A DNA stretch of 64,000 nucleotides from Nocardioides gilvus (GTDB taxonomy: Bacteria > Actinomycetota > Actinomycetes > Propionibacteriales > Nocardioidaceae), in assembly GCF_003194605.1 (NCBI RefSeq), contig NZ_QHKY01000006.1:62001-126000 (forward strand). Reading direction: 5' to 3'. Each line of letters opens with the position of its first letter. Position 1 is the first letter of the stretch. The notes beneath the pieces were generated by a model. It made no database searches. It was not told the DNA's origin and worked only from the letters and a program-made list of their open reading frames with translations. Shown here in pieces: positions 27,412-34,769 of this stretch. Made by a program: the position numbers and the translations under genes.

Positions 27412-28235
27412 CGCGGCTCGTCTCCTTCACTGTGCAGGTCGAGGATCTGTCCGGGACGGATCAGGTCGGGGTCGTTGCCGATCACTCGGCGATTGAGTCG
27501 GTGGAGTTCCGTGACGGCGCTGGGGATGTCGTTGCCTGCCGTGGTGGCCTCGGCGATGGCCCACAGGGTGTCGCCGGCCCGGACCCGGTGCGTGCCCGGC
27601 GGCGTACGGGCTGGGGTGCTGCCGGTGATGGCCGTGCCGGCGGTGGTGCCGGTGGTGGCGGCCGTGCCGGTGGTTGCGGTGGCACGAGGGCGCTCCACGG
27701 GCTCGGCGGAGGGCGGTGTCGAGGCCTGGACGGGTGGGGGAGCAGGCTTCCCATCCACGCCGTGCTGCTTGCCGCCGCTCGCGCGGTCCGGATAGGGCAG
27801 CCCGCTGAGGGAGGTCCTTTCCGTGCTGTCCCCGGGCTCCTGGTGCCCGAGGGCCGCATGGGAGGGGGAGGCGACCACGCTCGTGGTGACGGCCACGCCG
27901 CAGGCCAGCAGCGTGAGACGGCGGGTCCACCCCGCTCGGCTGGAGACTCGACCTCGAAGCGCGTCGAACACCGCCAGGGTGGCGATGAGCCACAACCACG
28001 GGCAGAGCACCGCGGCGCCGATGCCGGACCCGGTCACTAGTGCCTGGTCGATCGAGGTGGGCTCGAGGAACGGCCCGTCGAGCACGGCGGTCACGCCCAG
28101 CGCGGCGCCTGCGGCGGCGACCACGGTGACTCCCGCCCAGACCGCCACACACCGGAGGGCAGAGACGGCCGCGGTGCCCTGGGTCGTTGACGCGACCCCG
28201 ACCCCGTGAAAAGTGCCGCTTTGATGCCGATTCAT
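27408..28235 (-). CDS. LysM-domain membrane protein
   Basis: The 275-residue protein has hydrophobic segments near residues 24-50, 65-95 and 105-130. A Pro/Thr/Ala-rich stalk follows, and then one C-terminal LysM motif (THRVRAGDTLWAIAEATTAG, then NDPDLIRPGQILDL). LysM binds the N-acetylglucosamine backbone of peptidoglycan, so this is probably a wall-attached envelope protein. ATG 28235 is preceded by AAGGG at 6-base spacing; an earlier ATG at 28268 is less likely. It is the first gene of a two-gene operon with the Rv3235-family gene and is divergent from the gene at 28427. Three GCAAAC repeats lie just upstream. Confidence 0.85.
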   Translation of the reverse strand: MNRHQSGTFHGVGVASTTQGTAAVSALRCVAVWAGVTVVAAAGAALGVTAVLDGPFLEPTSIDQALVTGSGIGAAVLCPWLWLIATLAVFDALRGRVSSRAGWTRRLTLLACGVAVTTSVVASPSHAALGHQEPGDSTERTSLSGLPYPDRASGGKQHGVDGKPAPPPVQASTPPSAEPVERPRATATTGTAATTGTTAGTAITGSTPARTPPGTHRVRAGDTLWAIAEATTAGNDIPSAVTELHRLNRRVIGNDPDLIRPGQILDLHSEGDEPR

Positions 28236-28247
28236 CGCTAACCCTTC

Positions 28248-28282
28248 GTTTGCGTGTGTTTGCATCATTTAAGTCTGTTTGC
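28248..28282 (-). promoter_or_regulatory. Triple GCAAAC direct repeat upstream of the LysM gene
   Basis: On the plus strand GTTTGC occurs at 28248-28253, 28258-28263 and 28277-28282; read in the direction of the LysM gene this is GCAAAC three times, 10 and 19 bases apart, that is near multiples of the helical turn. The region is the most AT-rich of the neighbourhood and includes ACTTAAATGAT. It may be an operator. Confidence 0.5.
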
Positions 28283-28426
28283 CTTCATTGGTCCATCCCG
28301 AAATTGGGGCAGCAGCTCTGAACGGCACTGACTGCGCGCGATCACCAGAAAGGGGGAAACGCCAAACAGGGGCGCGTGTGACGGATGTGGTTGCCCGGCG
28401 CAGGAGCAACCGGTTGGCTGGGTCAG

Positions 28427-28960
28427 GTGAGCGACGACGCCGACCTGTTCGAGTTCTTCGACGACCTGGAGGCCGAGGCGGAGGCTCTGGCGCACCGCGA
28501 ACGGGTGGGCGACCTGGCCGACCGGGGGCACAGCGAGTACCACGAAGTGCCGTTGGCCGCCAGGCTGATGGCCTCGACGGGTCAGGAACTCGCGATCGAG
28601 GTGCTCGGGATCGGACCCGTGCAGGGCGAGCTGGTACGCGTCGGCCCGGACTGGTGCGCGGTGCAACGAGGTGCGGTTCGTTGGATCATCGCGCTCGACG
28701 CGGTCACAGTGGTCCGAGGAGCCTCGGCCAGAGCGGTACCGCAGGTCGCCTGGGGTCCGGTGGACCGGCTGGGCCTGCGCTCAGCGCTGCGGCGCCTGGC
28801 CGACTCGGGTCAGGCCTGCACGATCCACCTGCGCGACGGCGCCCGGATCGAGGCCGGGGTGCGCAGGGTTGGCGCCGACTTCGTGGAGGTGGCTACCCCC
28901 AGCGGGGAGCCGATGCTCCTGGCCTCACGTCACCTGGCGGCGCTGCGCCACGACTCCTGA
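28427..28960 (+). CDS. Conserved hypothetical protein
   Basis: I do not recognise a characterised family. The 177-residue product begins with an acidic helix (SDDADLFEFFDDLEAEAEAL) and continues with beta-rich segments in duplicate. GELVRVGPDWCAVQRGAVRW and later IEAGVRRVGADFVEVATP look like two Sm/SH3-like five-strand halves. Homologues in related actinobacteria are sometimes labelled Fis family regulators, but no helix-turn-helix is seen. GTG 28427 was chosen because the acidic motif starts there; a longer frame begins at 28385. It is divergent from the LysM gene and precedes a 13-base tandem repeat. Confidence 0.65.
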   Translation: MSDDADLFEFFDDLEAEAEALAHRERVGDLADRGHSEYHEVPLAARLMASTGQELAIEVLGIGPVQGELVRVGPDWCAVQRGAVRWIIALDAVTVVRGASARAVPQVAWGPVDRLGLRSALRRLADSGQACTIHLRDGARIEAGVRRVGADFVEVATPSGEPMLLASRHLAALRHDS

Positions 28961-28962
28961 GA

Positions 28963-28988
28963 CTGACACCCGCGGCTGACACCCGCGG
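28963..28988. repeat. 13-base tandem repeat after the gene ending at 28960
   Basis: CTGACACCCGCGG occurs at 28963-28975 and exactly again at 28976-28988; a partial third copy (CTGACACC) is at 29002-29009. The first repeat places a second TGA in frame with the stop codon two codons before it. Confidence 0.85.
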
Positions 28989-29061
28989 CCGCCAGCCCGT
29001 TCTGACACCTGAGTTCGACGCCCCAGAGTGCCCCCGTGACGGTCCGGGCGGGACCGACCGA

Positions 29062-29394
29062 TCAGGTGGACTCGGGGTCGAACGGAGGGACGTGTCCGTC
29101 GGGAAGCCGCTCAGCCCCGGCGGGTGCTGTGCGCTTCTCCTCCTCGTCGGCGGCCATCGCCTCAGCGATCTGCTTGCGCACGAAGGTCTTGGGGTTCAGG
29201 TCGCGCAGGTTGAGGTCCGCGTACTCCGGGCCCAGCTCCTCGCGCAGCTCGTCACGGGCCGCGTTGGCCATCGTGCGGCCCTTCTTGACCATCTGGCCGG
29301 CCTGTTTGGCCAACTCCGGGATGCGGTCGGGCCCGAACACGAGCACGGCGACCAGCGCGATCACGGCCAACTCCGTGAGTCCCATCCCAAACAT
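29062..29394 (-). CDS. tatB: Sec-independent translocase subunit TatB
   Basis: The 110-residue protein has an N-terminal membrane helix, the conserved FGPDRIPELAKQAGQMVKKG hinge and amphipathic helix, and an acidic C-terminal tail. With TatC it receives twin-arginine precursors. TatA is similar in build, but the long amphipathic region and the gene order mrp-tatB (recalled from Rv1224 and neighbours) favour TatB. Start ATG 29394, two bases after the mrp stop, so the two are co-transcribed. Confidence 0.88.
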   Translation of the reverse strand: MFGMGLTELAVIALVAVLVFGPDRIPELAKQAGQMVKKGRTMANAARDELREELGPEYADLNLRDLNPKTFVRKQIAEAMAADEEEKRTAPAGAERLPDGHVPPFDPEST

Positions 29395-29396
29395 GG

Positions 29397-30560
29397 TCAG
29401 AACTTACTGGATGGAGTGAGTCCCAGTTGCATACCGGCCAGTCCTCGGCCACGTCCGCTCAACTTTCGAGCGATGTCGTGCAGCACCGAGGCCGACGGAG
29501 CGCCGGGGTCGGAGGTCACGATCGGGTGACCGGAGTCCCCTCCCTGACGCAGTTCGACGTCCAACGGCAAGGAGCCGAGCATCGGAACGTCGTAGCCGAA
29601 GCGCTCCGAGAGCGTGCTGGCGACTCGCTCGCCGCCGCCCGACCCGAAGATCTCCAGACGGTGGTCCTTGCCCTCGCTCGCGCAGTGGGGGCAGGGGAAG
29701 TACGACATGTTCTCGATGACGCCGATGACGCGCTGGTGCATCATCGAGGCCATGGTGCCCGCTCGCTCGGCCACCTCGGCCGCTGCCTCCTGCGGAGTGG
29801 TCACGACGATCACCTCGGCGCTCGGCAGGTGCTGGCCCAGGGAGATGGCCACGTCGCCGGTGCCCGGGGGCAGGTCGAGGAGGAGCGCGTCGAGGTCACC
29901 CCAGAAGACGTCGGCCAGCATCTGGAGCAGCGCCCGGTCGAGCATCGGACCGCGCCACGCGACCACCTGGTCACGACGCGGCTTGAGCATCCCGATCGAG
30001 ATCACCGAGACACCCGACGGGGTGGGGACCGGCATGATCAGGTCGTCGACCTGGGTCGGACGGGAGTCGGCGATGCCGAGCATCGCGGGAACGGAGTGGC
30101 CGTAGATGTCGGCGTCCACGATGCCGACCTTGAGGCCCTGTGCGGCCAGCGCGAGCGCCAGGTTGACGGTGACCGACGACTTGCCGACACCGCCCTTGCC
30201 GCTGGCGATCGCGTAGACCTTCGTGAGGTTCCCCGGCTGGGCGAAGGGCACCTCGCGCTGGGCAGCACCGCCGCGCAGGGTCTCGCCGAGCGCGGAGCGC
30301 TGCTCCTGGGTCATCACACCGAGCTCGAGGTCGACCGAGGTCACGCCGGCGACCGCGGAGACCGCGGTGGTGACGTCGTTGGTGATCGTGTCCTTCAACG
30401 GACACCCGGCCACCGTCAACAACACCGTGACCTGGACGGCACCGGTCTCGCTGATGTCGACACTGTCAACCATGCCGAGCTCGGTGATGGGACGCTTGAT
30501 CTCGGGGTCGTTCACCGTGGCCAACGCGGCCTGGACCAACTCGAGGGTGGGGACACTCAT
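29397..30560 (-). CDS. mrp: Mrp/NBP35-type iron-sulfur carrier ATPase
   Basis: The 387-residue protein has an N-terminal MIP18/DUF59 domain (1 to about 90), then a deviant Walker A P-loop GKGGVGKSS (121-129) and VDADIYGHS. DLPPGTGD and the C-x2-C pair C290/C293 (FPCPHC) at which ApbC/Nbp35 dimers hold a transferable [4Fe-4S] cluster are also seen. It is therefore expected to deliver Fe-S clusters to cytoplasmic apoproteins. ATG 30560. It is followed directly by tatB and preceded by the DUF1003 gene with 54 bases between them. Confidence 0.93.
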   Translation of the reverse strand: MSVPTLELVQAALATVNDPEIKRPITELGMVDSVDISETGAVQVTVLLTVAGCPLKDTITNDVTTAVSAVAGVTSVDLELGVMTQEQRSALGETLRGGAAQREVPFAQPGNLTKVYAIASGKGGVGKSSVTVNLALALAAQGLKVGIVDADIYGHSVPAMLGIADSRPTQVDDLIMPVPTPSGVSVISIGMLKPRRDQVVAWRGPMLDRALLQMLADVFWGDLDALLLDLPPGTGDVAISLGQHLPSAEVIVVTTPQEAAAEVAERAGTMASMMHQRVIGVIENMSYFPCPHCASEGKDHRLEIFGSGGGERVASTLSERFGYDVPMLGSLPLDVELRQGGDSGHPIVTSDPGAPSASVLHDIARKLSGRGRGLAGMQLGLTPSSKF

Positions 30561-30614
30561 GGGTCCAGCCTAGGTGCTGACCCTGAGTGTCGCCCAAGCG
30601 CCGTCGCAGGTGGC

Positions 30615-31187
30615 TCAGTCCCGAGGGGACCCGAGGTCGTCCTGTCTGTTCTCGCCTGCCGTCTCCGGGCGGGCACTCGTGCGTGAGCGTTCGAGTTCCT
30701 CGACCACCCGCTCCTCGAGGTCGCTCACCAGGGACTTCAGCTCGGAGCGGATGAAGTCACGGGTGGCGACCTCGCCCACCGACATCCGCAGCCAGGCGAT
30801 CTCGCGGGAGAGGAACTCCATGTCGGCCTGCGACTGGGCGTTGACCCGGCGGTCATTGTCGGCCAGCACCTTGTCGCGGTTCTCCTGGCGGTTCTGGGCC
30901 AGGATGATGAGCGGCGCGGCGTACGAGGCCTGCAGGCTCAGGATCAGGGTGAGGAAGATGAACGGGTAGTCGTCCCAGCGCCACTGGGCCGGAGCCAGGA
31001 CGTTCCACGTGATCCAGGTGGTCACGAGGACCGTCATCCAGAACAGGAAGCGCGCCGTGCCCATGTAGCGGGCGAAGTTCTCGGCGAAGACCCCGAAGGT
31101 GTCGGAGTCGCGGTGTCGCCGCGGGCGCAGGCTGCGACGGCGCGAGTCGCGCGGGGTGTCCAGACGCGGGGTGCGGTTCTCGCTCAT
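30615..31187 (-). CDS. DUF1003 family membrane protein
   Basis: A 190-residue protein with a basic N-terminus, two membrane helices (about 47-64 and 74-92, containing FWMTVLVTTWITWNVL and YPFIFLTLILSLQASYAAP) and the family signature LIILAQNRQENRDKVLADND. The soluble C-terminal part is helical and charged. DUF1003 function is unproven. It overlaps the preceding MgtE-N/CBS gene by four bases (ATGA), which ties the two proteins together; a role in divalent-cation handling is a reasonable guess. From memory the pair corresponds to Rv1231c-Rv1232c. Confidence 0.88.
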   Translation of the reverse strand: MSENRTPRLDTPRDSRRRSLRPRRHRDSDTFGVFAENFARYMGTARFLFWMTVLVTTWITWNVLAPAQWRWDDYPFIFLTLILSLQASYAAPLIILAQNRQENRDKVLADNDRRVNAQSQADMEFLSREIAWLRMSVGEVATRDFIRSELKSLVSDLEERVVEELERSRTSARPETAGENRQDDLGSPRD

Positions 31188-32428
31188 CGGCGCACCGCCC
31201 TGTCCCGCCAGTTGTCGGGAAGCATGTGGTCCAGGAGGTCGTCCACCGTGACGGCACCCAGCAAGCGGTTCTCGTCGTCGACGATGGCCGCGGCGACCAG
31301 GTTGTAGGTCGCCATGTGGGCCGCCACCTGCTCGAGCGTGGTCTCGGCGGGCAAGGGGGAGAGGGACTCGTCCAGGACCGCCGCCAGCAGGGTGGAGGGT
31401 GGCTCGCGGAGCAGACGCTGGATGTGGGCGGCCCCGATGAGGCGCCCAGTCGGGGTCTCCAGCGGCGGGCGGCAGACGTACACGAGGGCGGCCAAGGAGG
31501 GCGTGAGCTCCGGGTTCCGGACGTGCGCCAGCGCGTCGGCGACGGTGGCGCTGGGTCCGAGGATGACCGGTTCGGGGGTCATCATGGCGCCGGCGGTCTG
31601 CTCGGGGTAGGAGAGCATGCGGCGCACGTCGGCGGCCTCCTCGGGCTCCATGAGGTTGAGCAGCGTGGCGGCGGTCTCGGGGGAGAGGTCGGAGATGATG
31701 TCGGCCGCGTCGTCGGCGGACATCTCCTCGAGGACGTCGGCGGCCCGCTCGGAGTCGAGCCGCTCGAGGATCTCGATCCTGTCCTCCTCGGGGAGCTCCT
31801 CCAGGACGTCGGCCAGGCTCTCGTCGTCCAGGGCGGCCACGACCGCACGACGTCGCTCGAGCGGCAGGTCATGGATCAGGTGGGCAGCGTCGGCCGGCCG
31901 CATCTCGCCGATCGCGGCGACCAACTGCGCGGCTCCCTGGGTCAGGTCGGGCTGCAGGTGGCCCTCGGTGTCACGCCACTCGAGGACGTGGGTCTGGCCG
32001 CGACGTCGGAACCCCTTGGAGGGTTCGCGGACGGCGACCCGGCTGAGCACCCAGTCACGGTTGCGGGCCTGCTCCATGGCGACGTCGTACACGACACCGC
32101 TGACGCCGGTGGACCTGATGGTGACCGTGCGGTCCAGCATCTGCGCGATCACCAGGGTCTCGCTGGTGCGTTGCACGAAGCGACGCGTGTTGATCAGCCC
32201 GGTGGTGTAGACGTGGCCCGAGGCGATGCTGGTCACGCGCGTCATCGGCACGAAGATGCGACGACGTCCGAAGACCTCCACCACCAGCCCGAGCACCCGC
32301 GGTGGACTGGTCTCCGAGCGGATGGCAACCACGACGTCGCGCACCTTGCCGACCTGGTCCCCCTGGGGGTCGAAGACCGGGAGGCCGACGAGGCGGGCGA
32401 TGAAGACCCGACTGGGGGCACTGCTCAT
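31184..32428 (-). CDS. PRC-like, MgtE-N and CBS domain protein without membrane domain
   Basis: The 414-residue protein lacks hydrophobic helices. The N-terminal 150 residues contain two PRC-barrel-like segments (FIARLVGLPVFDPQGDQVGK, GLINTRRFVQRT). The middle is an MgtE-type helical superhelix with repeats such as LADVLEELPEEDRIEILERL and AADVLEEMSADDAADIISDL. The C-terminus has two CBS domains, ending AAAIVDDENRLLGAVTVDDL. In true MgtE channels this cytosolic sensor is followed by five membrane helices; these are absent. It may be a regulator acting on the co-translated DUF1003 membrane protein. ATG 32428. Confidence 0.85.
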   Translation of the reverse strand: MSSAPSRVFIARLVGLPVFDPQGDQVGKVRDVVVAIRSETSPPRVLGLVVEVFGRRRIFVPMTRVTSIASGHVYTTGLINTRRFVQRTSETLVIAQMLDRTVTIRSTGVSGVVYDVAMEQARNRDWVLSRVAVREPSKGFRRRGQTHVLEWRDTEGHLQPDLTQGAAQLVAAIGEMRPADAAHLIHDLPLERRRAVVAALDDESLADVLEELPEEDRIEILERLDSERAADVLEEMSADDAADIISDLSPETAATLLNLMEPEEAADVRRMLSYPEQTAGAMMTPEPVILGPSATVADALAHVRNPELTPSLAALVYVCRPPLETPTGRLIGAAHIQRLLREPPSTLLAAVLDESLSPLPAETTLEQVAAHMATYNLVAAAIVDDENRLLGAVTVDDLLDHMLPDNWRDRAVRR

Positions 32429-32645
32429 GCCAGGCCTCCTTCGTCGTACGCCGCTGGTCGTCCACCCTTGATCCGCTGCTGAGGGTACCCGCCCGAGATT
32501 CCGTCGACGTGCGTTGCCGCCGCGTTCGGCGAGATCTTGGTCGCAGCGTCGCGGTGCGGCATCGTGCTAGTTTCGCGCAGTTCTCAGGTGCCGGTCCTCT
32601 GCCCGTTGGTCGCGGACCGCGCAGCACGACCAGAAGGGACCAGAC

Positions 32646-34769
32646 GTGTCGGCCGACCGTGTGGGGAAGCCGGGAGCCTCGCTCGGGTTCCGGGCGGACA
32701 TCCAGGGGATCCGGGCGCTGGCCGTCCTCGTCGTCCTGGTGCACCACCTGTGGCCGGAGTGGCTGCCGGGCGGCTACATCGGCGTCGACGTCTTCTTCGT
32801 GGTCTCCGGCTTTCTCATCACCGCGCTGATGCTGCGCGAGGCCGACAGTGAGGGACGGATCTCGCTGCGGCAGTTCTACGCCCGCCGAGCGCGACGGATC
32901 CTGCCCGCCGCCAGCCTGGTGCTGCTCGTCACGGTGCTGGCCTCCCTGCTGACCCTGGCCTTGCTGCGCACCCGTACGGTCCTCGAGGACGCGATCTGGA
33001 CCACCTTCTTCCTCGGCAACGTGCGGATGGCCTCGGTGGGCTCCGACTACTTCGCCTCCGATGCGCCCGTCTCACCGCTGCGCCACTACTGGTCGTTGGC
33101 GGTGGAGGAGCAGTTCTACCTCGCCTGGCCCCTCGTGCTGACCCTGGTGGTGGCCGGTGCGATGCGTCGGCACGGCGGACGCCCCGAGTTGGTGCGCCGA
33201 TGGGCGGCACTGCTGCTCGGCCTGGTCGTCGTCGCGTCCCTGCTCTGGTCGTTGTACGCCACCACCACGTCACCGAGCACCGCCTACTACTCGACCTTCA
33301 CTCGCGCCCACGAGCTGGCCATCGGTGCGATGCTGGCGCTGGCTCCTCGGGTGTTGCCCCTCTCGAGGGTGGCCCGTGAGGGCTTGGTCTGGGGCGGCCT
33401 CGTGGCGATCATCTGGGCTGCCTTCACGTTCTCGGACGAGACAGCCTTTCCGGGGTTCGCTGCCCTGGTGCCGGTGCTCGGCGCTGCTGCCCTTCTGGCG
33501 GGAGGCGGCGGGCCGCAGGAGGGGTACGGGTCCCGCATGCTCGGCGTACGGCCCGCGGTCAGGGTCGGTGACTGGTCGTACTCGCTGTACCTCTGGCACT
33601 GGCCCCTGATCGTCATCGCGGAGGCCAACCTCGATCCGGGCGCCTACACGTGGGGCCCGAAGCTGCTCACTGCTGCGGTGGCGCTGCTCCTGAGCTGGGC
33701 CACCTTCCGATGGGTGGAGAACCCGTTCCGCCGCGGCCGGCGTTGGCGCACCGTGCGAGGCGGGCTCTCGATCTATCCGGCCAGTGTGGCGGCGGCCCTC
33801 GGTCTCGTGCTCGTCGCACACGTCGTGCTCGTCGACCAACTCGCCGAGGACAACGGGGTGAAGGCCGTGACGGTCGCCGAGCACCCCGAGGTCATCGGCG
33901 AGGGGGACACGCTCCAGGACCTGGTCGAGGCCTCGGTGCTGGCGGCGGAGGAGGGGCACCGGATCCCGGGTCGCCTGACGCCCGCGTTGGTCGACATCGG
34001 TGACTCCACGGCCGACCTCGGTGACTGCGACTACGCGAACGGGACGCGCGAGCTCTGCCCGCTGGGCGACCCGGACGCAGAGCGCGTCCTGGTGGTGATC
34101 GGCGACTCGTTGTCACGGGCGATGTCACCCGCAGCGGTCGAGCTCGGTCGGGAGAACGGGTACCGCGTGTACGTCCTGGGCCTGCCCGGCTGTCCCGCGA
34201 CCGCCCTGGTCCAGGCTGCCCAGGGGTCGAGCAGACCGGACAAGTTCTGCGAGGACTTCAAGCGATGGCGCACCTCGGTCGTCGCCGACCTCAGACCGGA
34301 TCTGGTGATGCTCGCGTCCTCGGCCCAGCGAGTGATCGACCCGAAGACAGGTCGCGTGGTGGGGGAGAGCGACTCCGCCTACCTGCCCCTCGCCGGGCAG
34401 GGGTGGAGGAAGCACGTCGCCGACCTGAAGCGTCACGCCGAGCGGGTCGTGGTCTTCGGCAACACCCCCAGGCTCCCGGTCACGCCCGGGGAGTGCCTGA
34501 CCGACGGCCAGCCGGACCTGGGTGACTGCACCTTCCCCAACGCCCCCAAGGCCAGGGACCAGGCACGCGTGCTGCTGGACTCGGCGCGTCTGGCCGGGGC
34601 CGAGGTCGTGGACGCGGAGGAGTGGTTCTGCAGTGACGGTCGCTGCCCGATGGTGGTGGGCAAGTACGTCACCCTGCGCGACACCCACCACGTGACCCGG
34701 GAGTACGCCGAGGCGCTCGCGGGCCCGCTGGCCGAACGCCTCGGACTGCGGAGGCCGGGACGTGGCTGA
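32646..34769 (+). CDS. OafA-type acyltransferase with C-terminal SGNH domain (first copy)
   Basis: The 707-residue protein has an acyltransferase-3 membrane domain (about 10-390, ten or so helices) with the conserved His pair H33/H34 in LVVLVHHLW, the GYIGVDVFFVVSGFLIT segment and HYWSLAVEEQFYLAWPL. A periplasmic SGNH domain follows, with block I Ser in GDS (486-488) and a C-terminal D-x-x-H motif in RDTHHVTREYA. It should transfer acyl (often acetyl) groups from the cytoplasm to an exported polysaccharide or lipid. GTG 32646 stands behind AAGGGA. It overlaps the paralogous next gene by 8 bases. Confidence 0.9.
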   Translation: MSADRVGKPGASLGFRADIQGIRALAVLVVLVHHLWPEWLPGGYIGVDVFFVVSGFLITALMLREADSEGRISLRQFYARRARRILPAASLVLLVTVLASLLTLALLRTRTVLEDAIWTTFFLGNVRMASVGSDYFASDAPVSPLRHYWSLAVEEQFYLAWPLVLTLVVAGAMRRHGGRPELVRRWAALLLGLVVVASLLWSLYATTTSPSTAYYSTFTRAHELAIGAMLALAPRVLPLSRVAREGLVWGGLVAIIWAAFTFSDETAFPGFAALVPVLGAAALLAGGGGPQEGYGSRMLGVRPAVRVGDWSYSLYLWHWPLIVIAEANLDPGAYTWGPKLLTAAVALLLSWATFRWVENPFRRGRRWRTVRGGLSIYPASVAAALGLVLVAHVVLVDQLAEDNGVKAVTVAEHPEVIGEGDTLQDLVEASVLAAEEGHRIPGRLTPALVDIGDSTADLGDCDYANGTRELCPLGDPDAERVLVVIGDSLSRAMSPAAVELGRENGYRVYVLGLPGCPATALVQAAQGSSRPDKFCEDFKRWRTSVVADLRPDLVMLASSAQRVIDPKTGRVVGESDSAYLPLAGQGWRKHVADLKRHAERVVVFGNTPRLPVTPGECLTDGQPDLGDCTFPNAPKARDQARVLLDSARLAGAEVVDAEEWFCSDGRCPMVVGKYVTLRDTHHVTREYAEALAGPLAERLGLRRPGRG

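Noticed and set aside
28236..28426. Cyclic di-AMP (ydaO-type) riboswitch before the LysM gene
   Set aside because: Such riboswitches often precede wall-related genes in actinobacteria, but neither strand here shows the long conserved core.
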